Shown piece by piece: positions 1 through 11,883 of a stretch of 64,000 nt of DNA. Origin of the DNA: Gymnorhina tibicen (Eukaryota > Chordata > Aves > Passeriformes > Artamidae); NCBI GenBank assembly GCA_013399875.1, contig VXAZ01006396.1, forward strand, positions 987,015 through 1,051,014, given 5' to 3'. The position numbers and the translations under genes are program-made. Below the pieces are notes generated by a model that was not told where the DNA came from, did not search any database, and was given only the letters and a program-made list of their open reading frames with translations. Within the stretch, counting starts at the first letter, position 1; each line of letters starts with the position of its first letter.

Positions 1-1488
1 TTAGGCACTCTTTTCAATGGATGAGTAAACAGGCCATACCCTCTGCTCAGCAACAGTCTATTTTGTAGACAGTTATGGATAGGAAACATTACTGGAGCTG
101 GTAATTAAAGTAAAAACTAATACTGTCTCAGAAATGGGGAATTTTACACAAGAAAATCATTTCTCATGTCTCCAGTTCTCCACAACTGAAATGAATTATC
201 TTCTTACTTAGCACATATCTATTTTATTCTACAATAGCTTCCAAACTGAAACAAGGCCCACTTGCTGGTTTTCATATCAAAACTGACCAGACATAAAGGA
301 AAGTTATGCCACTATTTCAAATTAACTGCCTATATAGCATCTGATAAAAAACCAGAACTTTAAGACAAAGAAGAATACACAGACCACAGGTTTGTGTTCT
401 CATACTCACACCCTTTATAGATGTCACATCCAAGCAGTTTAAGAAATCAAAATCAACTCTGTGCACATTCAAAGCAAAACCAGATTTGAAAGAAGTAAGT
501 AAGAAATCAAAGAAATAAAAAAGAATTCTATTTCCTGATTTACAACTATGATGAGATTTTTTTTTTGCTAAATAAAAAATTACACCATTTATGCAACATT
601 GAAAAAATACACAAACACATGCACTTCATATATAGTATGCATGTATACTGTACAGCAAAAAAGCTTCTATCTTGCTCTTTTTTGAGGTTTGATTAGTATT
701 ATTCAATTGGTTTTTTTGAGTTAGCAGAGAACTTCAAATGGGTATATTACAGGGATAAGAAAATATCACATTTTTTGACAGATGAGTGAAGATGAGTTCT
801 GGGTTTCTTGCATGCCTGTATCACACTGCCAATGCTCTGAGCATTTCTATTTTACAAAATATTCTGCAGTAAAGCAGTTGCAAGGCATGTATCATTTGGC
901 CAAGTAAAGCATCAGATGAAGATGAGATAAAGAGAACCATTAATTAAAAAGAAAAAAATTACTATCGAAATCTAAAATTATTACCACATAAGACTAAAGA
1001 AAAATGTCAAAGGACTACACATAGAAAAATGTTAAAGGACTACACATGTATATAAAGACATAGCAATAAAATACCAACTCTTTTCCTCGCTTGCCACCTG
1101 TTTGTGGGTAAATCATTCTGGACCCAATTCTGAGAACACTGAAAAGAGCAACATTCCCTACAGTTTCACAGGAGGCAAGACTACAGTGAATTCTTCTGGT
1201 TTTTTCAACCATAAAATGAAAATACTACTTATCTGCAGCATCAGAAAACTTTTATTTGGCCTTGTTCTTAAAAATGCTTAGAGATATTCCAAAGCATAAA
1301 AAATATTAAAATATGTATCTGTTCAGCAAGGAAGTAGCATTACTCACAGCTAAGCTTGTGTCCCATTACATAAAGAGAGTGGTTCAGGAACACATTTGGA
1401 AGATCCCTAAACAACGTGGACTTTTGAAATAAAAGTGCAAAGCAAAAAACTACAAATAATAAAAGTCAGGTATTTGTTTCCATGGTGA
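1..1488. other. AT-rich non-coding stretch, no gene seen
   Basis: No exon, promoter or known repeat was recognised. Open frames here are short and composition-driven. The only structure is a short tandem duplication at 998-1047, listed separately. The stretch ends at an assembly gap. Confidence 0.7.
998..1047. repeat. 25-bp tandem duplication
   Basis: Two head-to-tail 25-bp units occupy 998-1022 and 1023-1047 (core AAAGGACTACACAT). They differ at one position (C in the first, T in the second). Near-identity suggests recent local slippage or duplication. No function is implied. Confidence 0.95.
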
Positions 1489-1500
1489 NNNNNNNNNNNN
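1489..1500. other. Assembly gap (12 N)
   Basis: Twelve undetermined bases lie immediately before a G-rich run (1509-1522) and the CpG island. Sequence may be missing or collapsed here, so the left edge of the island is uncertain. Confidence 0.99.
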
Positions 1501-1870
1501 TAAAGCGTGGGGGGGCGGGGGGAGCAATCAAGTCGCAATAAGTAGAGTGACTTTGAAGATTTATTGGTTTGCTCCTGCGTACTGCTGGAGCCAGGCACCT
1601 CGCGCAGCATCAGGCACGTCCGAGGTGTCAATCCTGACGCGGCGCCCAGCAGCGGGAAGATCGCTCTTTTCATTCTTGTCAGAGCGCGCCGCGACGGGGG
1701 CATCTGACAGTTACTGAGAGGGACGACGGGGAAGACGGGCAGCGGAGAGCAGGGGAGGCAAGCAGCGCACCCGGAGAGCCCGGGGCAACGCGGCAGCGGT
1801 GAGGGAGGCCTCGCGGAGCCGTCACCTGACCGGCAACCACGAAAAGGCGAGCACGAGATGCTTCAGAAAG
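1501..1870. promoter_or_regulatory. CpG island, possible promoter and first exon
   Basis: By hand count this segment holds roughly 34 CpG dinucleotides in about 360 bp and is mostly G+C, inside AT-rich surroundings. In birds such islands usually mark promoters. On the plus strand a GTGAGG donor-like site follows GGCAGCG at 1799, and the ~100 bases before it contain no ATG, which would suit a non-coding first exon. On the minus strand AATAAA lies near 1560, so a long terminal repeat cannot be excluded, although neither end nor a target-site duplication could be found. The CpG density is seen directly. Promoter activity, direction and gene are inference. Confidence 0.6.
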
Positions 1871-4800
1871 CAGGAGACTCGCCGATCACTGCTGATCCAC
1901 CCCGGGATGATGCCTTTATGATAAACACTCACGACAACTTGCGACCAAAGTGCTGTTACAACACTAATTGTCCATGAAAGCTGACCTGCAGCAAAGCAGC
2001 AGAGTTCAGTTTCGATAGGCCTGGCTCAAGAGTACGACCGTGATTGGGGATGACAGGAGACATCCACGCATCAAAAAATCTCCGAGAATGGCTGACGTGA
2101 CTTTGCACGCTGTAAAAAAGCAGTGGAAATCCTAGACTCCTCGCTCTTTGTCAGGAAGGCAGAAAGGACCGCAGGGGGGACATTTTTAAGAGCATCTTTC
2201 CAAACTACCCTAAGCTTTGCACAGCCTCAAAAAGCATGGACGGATCTCTTTACCCTCCATGCCGATTTTGTTCTTATTACTCTGTCTTTAACCAAGCATA
2301 AATCCCATGTGGTTAATGATGGAAGACCACACTTTCTCAGCCAATGAGATGCTCCTCCTTAAATTTCAAGGTATTTTCTGACTTTGATTCAAAGGAACAG
2401 TTTTATCCCCATTTTGTTTCAACTCAGCAAGTGCCAGGACTTGCAACTTTCTAGTGTAAACCCCTTGCAGAAATGCTGAAAGTGTGTCAAGGCAAGAAGG
2501 AAGCATTTTTACGCTTACTCTCTGATGTGAGTATTTGTTTCAGGTACACTTGATAAAAGGATTATAAAATAAAAAGTAAGGAAAACAATGGTGCAGATAA
2601 GGCTATGCAGTTGAGAAGGATTAAATATCTATTTTTTGAGTATGAAAATAACTACATGGAAAGAAAATAAAACTCTTAAATTTTTAATCATCAGCAACAC
2701 AGAGTGATTTACTGTTGCCATGATCCTTCAGATTTTTGAACACTTAAGTTTGAAAGGAAAGCTTCAGCTTTATTACATTTTGTAATTTACTATTACTTCA
2801 GCATTTCAGGCTTTTTAAAATAAGCTAATAATGTACATGAAGCACCTTAAAATTAAAAATCACAATTTAAAATCACATTTTATGATATTAAATGACCTTT
2901 CTTATTATATCTTATTAAAAATAGTGTGACCCAAAATCAATCTTTTAATTGATAATTTTTAGCAGTTCAACTTTTGAAAGTCTAAGAGGAGAATAAAGTG
3001 CATGCAACAAAATCAATCCTGAGTCTTATTTGATAACCATAATTTTGGATCAAATAAACAATTAATCTTGTTTAACTTCTGAAATGGTTCAATGTTTAGA
3101 TTGACCTAAACATAAAGTTTAAAATTAAATTGAGTAAAAATTGAATTGGTTTAATTATTCAAAACATTTCAAAATTACCCATTTTAAATATTGAACAGAT
3201 TGAAAATGTTAAGCTACAACGTCAAAAAAATTAGAAATGTGACCCAAGGATAACAAAAACATGTATGAGAAGTTCAAAAAACGTAGGAGGAGCTGGGGGT
3301 CTTTTTGTTTAGTTCAATTTTTTTTTAAAAGGAATAATGCACAATAAACTATAGAAATTGTAAAGACTGATAGGCCGAACAAAATAAGTAAGACAATAAA
3401 AGACCATGAAAACACAGGAAACCAAGTTGAACGGGTAATTTTTGGAGATAGCACAAGATTATAAATTAAGACTTTATCGCCCAGCCCCCTTCCCTCGAAT
3501 GTCTCCAATCTGGTTATTTCTTAAATCCTTCCCTCTTTAGACGAACACAAACATAGTAAGACATCCCCCATAAGGCAGCCTTAGGCATCGGTGTCGAACG
3601 CGCACCCAGGTGGGTCAGCAGGCAGGACGGGTCAGGACATTCAGGTTATTGGTTAGGGTGGCAGGTGACACACATCATTCAGGTGCAGTGGCCTTACTGA
3701 GTTGTAACAGAAGGCAAGATGCAAATCGTGCTTTTATTTACCTACACCCCTTTGCAAAAGGAAAAGCAAGTTTCATACTTTCCCATACATTTAAGGGGTT
3801 TTTTTTTAAAGCGTGGGAGTCTACTGTGCTACGGTTACAAGGACACCATGTCATTTGTACTGCCCCTAATGCAAAGGTCTGAGCTTAACTGATTTGTTGG
3901 TATTGCTACAGTTAAAATGTTGTACCACTGATAATTTACTAACATATACAGAATACTGAAATAGTTTTATATCCCTGTACCTATGGGCAAAAAGGCCAAA
4001 GATCTCTACCACAACCCTTGTTATACATTCTTGATTTATAAAAAGCCACTCAACTTCAAACAAGGATTATTAATATAGAAATGCAAGAATCTTGACACAA
4101 ACAGTTTAAAATAAGAACATTTTAACTATACAACCTTACTAAACACAGAATATTCTAAAGGGACAAATAAAGACTTAATTACTTTTTCCTATTTTTTCCC
4201 CATATTAACCACATTCTTCAGCATTCATTTAGCTTAGCACTGTTTTCCAGAACTGATAAAATATCTGATAGCATGCACCACTGTTTCCAAAGAACACTTT
4301 GTATAAGAGCTATATAACCACTGCTTGGCACTTCCGCTACAAGTTAAAAGGTCTACCTGTAATCAGTGCTGAGCTTATACTTTATTAACAGACAAAACAA
4401 AGAAACAGTTTACAAGAATATACATTCAAGAAGAAAATAAGGAGGGGAAAAAAAGAAATCCCAAAGTGGAACACCAAAACCAGAGTGTGATCATGAAAAA
4501 GAATAAGCACATACCACCAAGTAAAAAGGAGGTGACTAAGCTTGCTGCATCTCAGAACTCAGACATGAGATTAAAAGAATATTAAAAAGAAACCACCCCT
4601 TCCTAAAACTTCTGCTCTTTCCAGGAGATGTCAAAGACAACGTGGTAACTATTTTTTTTTTTAAGCCAGAAAGAAAATGGGCTTTTTCAAGTGTCAGAAT
4701 AAGTCGGAGTTAATTAATTTGTTAAACTGCCTAGTTTATAAAAGAGAAGGGAAATTTTAAATAAAATAAAATATTTAAATAAAATTCATTTTAATACTAA
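1871..4800. other. Non-coding; CpG-rich shoulder then AT-rich sequence
   Basis: From 1871 to about 2180 scattered CpGs continue as the shoulder of the island. From about 2560 to 3250 the sequence is very AT-rich with many short A/T words. A small CpG cluster lies near 3590-3640. No exon or known repeat was recognised. Confidence 0.6.
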
Positions 4801-4814
4801 TTTATTATACAAAT

Positions 4815-4817
<3 letters not shown>

Positions 4818-4863
<46 letters not shown>
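4818..4863. repeat. (TA)23 microsatellite
   Basis: About 46 bp of uninterrupted alternating T and A. It is self-complementary and likely to vary in length between individuals. Confidence 0.99.
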
Positions 4864-4866
<3 letters not shown>

Positions 4867-5052
4867 GCACTGCACAACATTCAAACAAGTGGAGCCATTA
4901 CACAGAGACAATGGTAAAAATACTTAGAAGCACATACATGCCATGCTTCCTAAAACCTGGACATGCCTCTTCAACAGTGACAGAATGGTGCTTTATAGCA
5001 GGGAGGACAAGTCCATAGTTACTGTTCACCAGACATCAGGATTTAAAAGGCT

Positions 5053-5325
5053 GGATCACAGAATAGGTCATGTTGGAAGGTACCACAGTGGGTCATCTGG
5101 TCCAACCCCTCTGATCAGGCAGGGTCATCCTACAGCACATGACACAGGATCGCATCCAGACAGCTTTTGAATATCTCCATTCAGGGAGACTCCACAACCT
5201 CTTTGGGAAATCTCTTCCAGTGTGCAGTCATCTGCATGGTAAATAAGTTCTTCCTCATATTCAAGTGGAACTTCCTGTTCCAAAGTCAACCAGAATCTTA
5301 CTTTATGCCATTGGCACAAGCCTGA
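5053..5325 (-). mobile_element. CR1 LINE fragment, 3' end
   Basis: The plus strand starts with ATCACAGAATA, the complement of the CR1 3' tail repeat (ATTCTATGATTCT type). It continues through typical CR1 phrases such as GGTCATCTGGTCCAACCCCTCTG, GCATCCAGACAGCTTTTGAATATCTCC and ACTCCACAACCTCT, then GGAACTTCCTGT. The element therefore runs on the minus strand with its 3' end on the left. It is 5'-truncated, as most CR1 copies are, and resembles the CR1 groups with a TTTTGAATATCTCC segment. It is diverged and inactive. Subfamily assignment needs an alignment. Confidence 0.92.
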
Positions 5326-5364
5326 AACCAACCCAACTGTTTCTCAGTGTTGTTTGTAATACAG

Positions 5365-5430
5365 CCATATTCTCAAATGAGGAACCTGAGATGCCAAAGG
5401 TAGCACTTTCAGAAAGCCTGGCATTTCACA
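5365..5430 (-). mobile_element. Possible MIR-like SINE remnant
   Basis: The words TCAAATGAGGAACCTGAGATGCC and a following AGCACTT resemble the reverse complement of the MIR core (AGATGAGGAAACTGAGGC). The match is short and diverged, so this is tentative. Confidence 0.3.
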
Positions 5431-5778
5431 AGGCACTTGAGTTCTGCACTGCCCCTTTCCTGCACACTCTGCCTTACCCGCACCCTGAGTGCTTCTGACT
5501 TGGCCATCCACAAGATGAGCTCACTGATGTAACCAGTGGCTAGTTTCCCTTTAGCCTAAAAACTAATGTCATGCTCATCCAGCTTACCTTACAGCTTTCT
5601 GAGCCATGTTTGACAAAAAGAGGCAAGGGATGAGGCTCTGTGGTTAGGATAGCACCAAATTTTGGCAACTGCACAAACTCAGATCAGCTTTAGTTTCACA
5701 GGCCTTCAAAGGCTGTAGTCATAACAGGTCCCTGCTTTAGAAGAGGCAGGTTTTGGTTTATACTATTTTCATCCCACG

Positions 5779-5821
5779 CCTGATTTTTATCAGGTCCTAG
5801 GTCACTAGTTACACTAGTGAC
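5779..5821. repeat. Two adjacent perfect short hairpins
   Basis: CCTGAT-TTTT-ATCAGG (5779-5794) is followed seven bases later by GTCACTAGT-TAC-ACTAGTGAC (5801-5821). Both stems are perfect (6 bp and 9 bp). No element ends or T-run terminator context were recognised. Confidence 0.95.
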
Positions 5822-5830
5822 AGCCTTAAA

Positions 5831-7560
5831 TAACAGCCTTGAAAGAAAGACAATATCCAGAACCTGTCTCCAAACTGAAGTCCAAAGATTTGAAGTCCAA
5901 ACAATCCAAAGAAATTACACAAGTGCCTGATGTTTTAGTTGGAGCTAGGCTGTTACCTCCCTTGAGTGTTCATTCCCTCTACTAATTTCTTTTCTGTTGT
6001 CTAAAAGACATTAGCTTGTTTTTCTTTCTTTTTATGGCACTCCTACATTGACAATACCCTACCAGGAAGACCACACTGTACAGCTCCAACACTCTAACAC
6101 CTGCCATTTTCAACAACCACCACAAAGTACCAGAAGTCTAGTTTAAAAGTATCCTTAATTATAAAGTGGTTACAAATGCTTAATATCATCGTTTATTCAT
6201 GGGGATACAGCCTTTCAAATCTATGATACCCATTGATAATTCTAACAAATGCTCAGTCCATAAATATTTAATGGCCACTTGTGGGTGTTTTATGATGCTG
6301 TCTTTGAAGTTGACCTATTCGCAGGTTTATTAATTGGAAAAGGTTTATTTTACCCTAAATCAGATATGCAATTTTACAATATTCGAGCTATGCATAGAGG
6401 AAATCAGATCATTCTGTCTCACACAAACAAGGAAAACACATCTCTCACAGAAAGAGCACAAATCAAGTTAACGAGGGACAGTTTATTTTGTATGATTTCT
6501 CAGGGCTTTCAAACAGAAGACTGGTTGACAGATGCCTCCATCCTTAAACAAGCCAACAGCACTTTAATTGTAACTCAGTGGTTGTTCCCATTCCTGTGTG
6601 TCTAACAAGCTCCCTCCTTTCTCTTAGCATGGGTTTTACCTTGCTGGCCTGAAGTTAAACTCACTGTTGGCTCTAAATTCCTCCTGCCCTTAAGACTACG
6701 TACCACCGCAGCGTGTGCAACTCCAGGGTCTCGCTAAGACATGAGATCTTGAAAAAAGAATATTGATTTGAAATACAAAGCACAACTGAGGATTATGACA
6801 TAATCTATGGAATCAAAAATCCTCTCTTTTCTGTACTGGACCACTCCCTGTCTGGTCTTTAGAGCCTCACCAACCATGACAGCATGATCACGTTTCTTAT
6901 AGCAGCAGCAGCTTACACTTCTTTCCCAAAGATCCAACAGTGCTGTGGTGCTGCAACCCCATCACTCCAGTGGACTAAGCTTTTTTACTATACTTGAAGG
7001 CATATCCTGTCTCTGCAAGGCCTTCAGCTGAGAGTTTTTGACACATGATTCCTTACACATTCACTGTTAAAACAACAGAAATATTGACTGTGCCAACGAA
7101 AAATGCTACGGAGAACACTCACAAAAATTGATCATTCGCTATTAGAACCTATTACTCTGTAATGACATATCACACACCTACTGTGCAAACACAAACCAAA
7201 AAGCACATTAAATGGCATTAATACAGTTGTAAATTCAGGCACCTAGTTCTTAGGAAACTCCAAAAGCATGATTACCTTTGAAATCACAACCCATTGCACT
7301 GTCCATATGCATCTTGCTCGATAGTTACAGAACTTCCACTATGTTTCAGACTTATTTTCAGTTTTAATGATGATTCCAAACATTTCAGCTTAAAAATACT
7401 CAAAAGTCTGTGTAAAACATATACTCACATTTCAACTTAAAGCAGGTATCAAAATCCAGAAAATTTAATTCCAAATTAAATAAAACAAAAGAAGAATATT
7501 TTAATAGGAATTCTCAAGGCACTCGTAAACAGGCAGGCCAGGTATGTTTAACTATAACAC
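5831..7560. other. Non-coding stretch, nothing recognised
   Basis: Ordinary AT-rich sequence. A 108-codon open frame at 6279-6605 has no recognisable domain and is treated as chance. Confidence 0.6.
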
Positions 7561-7574
7561 ACACTTTATCACAT

Positions 7575-7750
7575 ACCAGATATACATATATACATATATA
7601 TACCAGATATACAGATATACATATATATACATACCAGATGATAAAGAGTATCATCTTATATATCATCATATATAATGATAAAGAATATCATCATATATAT
7701 ATCAGATATACAGATATACATATATATACATACCAGATGATAAAGAATAG
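7575..7750. repeat. AT-rich low-complexity block with exact 44-bp duplication
   Basis: The segment is built from ATATAC, CAGATA and GATAAAGA words. A 44-bp unit is repeated without mismatch at 7604-7647 and 7703-7746 (offset 99 bp). Between the copies a palindromic stretch (ATCATC / GATGAT and TATCAT / ATGATA words) could fold back. The exact match points to recent duplication or slippage. Confidence 0.95.
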
Positions 7751-10700
7751 TGGTGACATCTATCAAAAAGAAAGGAACAATTTCTACAGCTATAGAGCTG
7801 CAATCTAAAAATTCAGAGTTTACTATTTTCCAGTCTTTCTCAGAACATAAATTCAGTGAGGCACTTGAAAAATTCAATGAGAAACCAAATTCAATGAGAA
7901 ACTTGTCCATCTATAAATGTGCAACAGCAAGCAGAACAAAAATCCTTTATTTCCATGCATCGAAACACTTCTTTTATTCATATATTGCACAGTATTTAAA
8001 TAGCATGTCTTTCTAGTTTAATATTTTCATTTCTTTCATTTGTGAGGTAAAGAAATTAAAACATCCAACCATGTACTGGATCTACCCAGGATGAGCTCTC
8101 AGATCCACAAGAAGCCTTATATACCTTCACACCCCTGCTACACTGAATGTTAAGGTGGAGTTGCTCTTAGTGCTTCATTAATGAGTGGATGCCCTCAGCC
8201 CGCACACTACAAGTATCAGAGCACAGGGCCGTCCTTCCTAATGAAACACCACTGTACCAGACACCACTGTCATGTGCAAAATGGACAAGACAGTTGGCAT
8301 TTTGCAGTACCCTCCATTATCATCATTCATCTATAGAATTCCTTGATTAAAAAGCAGTATGGGGGAACAGCTAGGCTATGTTTGCAGCATTGTCATCTCC
8401 TCTGGCAATACCTGGAATCAGCTATTTGTGAGCAGTATATTAAAGTACCATCTACAGCCAAATAGGGGGTTTTTGCCATTCTTAACTACTGGAGTTTAAG
8501 TACACAAGAGCCAATCACACGTGTGCTTTGGCAGCAGTCCAGGGCACTAATTTGTAAGGGCTTTAACCTGTTACATGGGCACAGGTTAATCTTGGAACCT
8601 AATTTGTCTGTCTGTTAAATGCAAACTCCTTGTGGCAAAGGCTGTGCCTTCTTGCCTTTCAGAGTAGTTTCTCTAACACAGGTGCAACCACACCAAACAA
8701 AACTGGTAGCATAAAGCACTAAGATATGAACAGACCATCAGCTGAGCCAACACAACTGTTAGGAGCTTAGACCTTCCAAGTCACCTTCGTTAAAGCTAAG
8801 CTAATTTAATAAACTTACACAAAATATTCCCTTATTCATGTCTACATTCTACATGACAAAAACATATGCTATCATAACCCACTCACTTAGATAGCTTTGG
8901 CCAGTGACAGAGAAGTGTTCCTAATAAGCACAAATGGAGGCATATTTCAGATAGAACTACATTTTGCTTATTGGAGGCCAGAAGACTGTGTTACCAATAT
9001 TTTTCAACCTACCTAGGTTATTCTGAAAGCTGAAGATTCCTTTAAAAACCTGTTTAAACACTGAACAGAGATGTTAAACACAATGTATGTTCCATAGCCA
9101 TAAGCAGTAATTATTTTTCCCTCATTTATCAAAAGAAAAATAAAACAATTTAGCCTTCTACTCTTTTTTGCTGGTAGTGAATATTCTAAGAAGAGGGAAA
9201 GCCTCAAAGTGAATGGGGCCACTGCCATGCTGGCAATTAAGTAATTCAAGATTGGGATATCTTTACCCAATGGCAGGACTATCTTTATACTGGGGTATTA
9301 AACTTCATGGCATGTTTGTTAACTTCATCAAATGCTTTAAAAACACCATCATATTTTCCTTTCCCCTACTTACTTATACCAGTACTAACAAAACAAAACA
9401 CTTCAAATATTATTATTCTTCCAGAGCCCCACATTTCAGGTAGCTTGTAAGCAATGTGGCAGATGAAAAAATGCAAGACATCCAACAGCACTATTTAGCA
9501 CATGGTTTTCACTCTTTGAACTTTGCGACTTCTTTGATTTTCTTTCCTCATTATGGTCACATTCTCCTAAGCTGATATATTCTATGTGCAGTACAGTAAT
9601 TCTCCTTTAATATACAACACTGAAAACCTTGGAATTATGCCATTTTCATTTGTGCAGGAGATGCAGAGGCAGCGGCTGTCTTCAACGTATATTTTCTCTT
9701 GGACAGTGGAAGTTTTTGAAAACAGAAAATGAATAGTAAAAGACTTACAGTAAACATTTAACTTCTCTATAACGATATAAAAAGGCCATACTTGCAATAT
9801 TCTTGTCTTTTCAAAGTTAAATGATGAGGCCCATTACACCTACTCAACAACATTTACTCTCAAGGAGGTAAATTCCTAAGCAAGAGAATGATGCAAGCCT
9901 CTATGTGTTTAGCCAGAAACATATTGGACTTAAAATACATAAATAAACTAAAGTCAGAAGGAAATAAAAGGTGTACTCTAAACGTATTCTTTTTTCGTCT
10001 CATCTTTTTAGCAATTGGCACCCATGTTAAAAAGGGAGGACAGAGCAGGTTCTCAAAGTCTCTCTGCAAACCCACTAGATAGGCAGAGCTTATTTTGCAA
10101 GTCACCTAATTAAAGTATTGCTCTAAGTAGATAATGGTGCTGTTAACGGATGATGCCTGTCAGAAAATCACATACACTGACGGCCCTTGCAAGGCAGCTT
10201 ATGCTTCACTCTTCCTGAAATGCAGAAAGAAAATACAGGAGACAGCACTATCTTCCAACGGCTAAGTTTTGTGGAACCAAAGAGAGATGTCAGTTCAGTT
10301 AATTGTGCAGAAGAGTCTGTCTTCCCTCTCCTTTCGTGGCCATGAATAACAGAGCAGTTAACAATATTGACATTTAAACCATCATCATTGGGCATCTGAA
10401 TTAACACCTCACAGAGATGAACAGACAAGTTCACACCTTTCAAATCTACTGGGCTAAAGGCACTTCTGTAGACATGCCCCTGTATCAGTTACACTCGATT
10501 AAGACTTCTGAAGCACCATAAAAGTTAAGAATTTATTTTTCCTTAATAAAAGCTATGTCAGTGAAGAAGAAAGCAGTTGAAAAAGCATACTGTAGTATTA
10601 CATAGCAATATTTTCCAAGTTCAGATTAGCAAAAATTGGTTGCTTACACCACAGGAAAATTTTTGTACTCCTTTTTATAAGGTTTTCTCTGGGGTTTTTT

Positions 10701-11832
10701 ACCAGTTGTTGCTCCATATGACTACAGACAAACAGTTCCTTTTCAAACAGCAACCACTCTAAGCAGCACCTTATACAAGAGCCAACCTGTAATTTAGAAA
10801 CCAGGGAACAATTTTCTTCCAGGAGCTGCTTCCTCCATGGCTTTATCAGACCTCATCCAAACATTCAAGCAGCTATTACATGGTTGTATGGCGCTTAGAT
10901 AACAAAACCACCTTTATAATATACCTTCACAGTAATAATCAGAACAATTTTTCCTAAAGACTTTTAGTCTACCCCAAGATGAAACCTACACTGTAAAGAA
11001 AACAGGTTTGCACATTACAGCCAAGTTTTCCAAACCTATGATTGTTACCCAGCTACAGAAATCCCACCTCTTCCTCTTCACAGCACTGTCTTTACCACAA
11101 CACTCTTTGCTATTCATGGCATTCTAGATTTTAAAGGATGCTAGGATAGCTAGCTTTTCTTCCTCTCTCTTAATTACTTCTGACTCTTCACCTGTTTTCC
11201 ATTTCATATTCCCAGAGACATAAACTGTAAAAAATTAGCTCTTATTTGCACCTAATAACATTTTCAGTTGAGGAGCTTATATTGGAATCATACTTGTTTG
11301 AGAGATACTGAATCCCCTTGAGACTGTCTGCCACAGATATTATCCCTTTTAATTTCCAATTCTTTTTATCGCAAACCTTTCTCTGAGCTACGGGACTGTG
11401 GAGATTACACAATAGGTGCTCTAAATAGAAATGCTCCAAGATTCTTAAATCTCCATCTCCATCTCAAATTGCTACTTAAAAGCCAGTCAACTTTGAAGAG
11501 TTTTTGTAACAGGGAAGGTCTTGGTGAAGTGAGTATTTCCAGTTTGAGTTACCTAGCCCTTTAAATTCTGTGTATCATCCGTTTCTACGCATAATGCTGA
11601 CTGAGAACTACAGTCTCTGCTCCTATCATTTTTTTCTCCACAGTCTTAAGTGGGGTCATCTCCCTTATCACCAGGGAATCAATGCCAGGTTACTGTGCCA
11701 TCAATTTAATTGAGGGGAGGGCTGCTTAAACCATCTCACATTTCCCATTGAACATAATGGGATTCTGCCTCCTCCTGACCTGTGGTGGTGAAGGGACCTT
11801 CCCCAGGTGAAGGCTGGACTGCAGCCTAGCCA
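7751..11832. other. Non-coding stretch, nothing recognised
   Basis: AT-rich sequence without recognisable exons, RNA genes or known repeats. Short open frames on both strands overlap one another and carry no domain. Confidence 0.6.
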
Positions 11833-11870
11833 CCCCTACCCCAAACCCCACTGCCCCCTCCCCCCACCCC
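11833..11870 (-). other. Strong G-quadruplex motif on minus strand
   Basis: Six tracts of four or more C on the plus strand (11833, 11839, 11846, 11854, 11860, 11867) are separated by loops of 2, 3, 4, 1 and 1 bases. The minus strand therefore has six G4+ tracts, well beyond the minimal G3N1-7 rule. Formation in cells is not shown. Confidence 0.85.
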
Positions 11871-11883
11871 AAACACGGGGGGT

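Noticed and set aside
1550..2050. Solo LTR on the minus strand (TATA-like word, then AATAAA)
   Set aside because: No TG...CA ends or target-site duplication could be found and the 3' side runs into the assembly gap. CpG island is the safer description.
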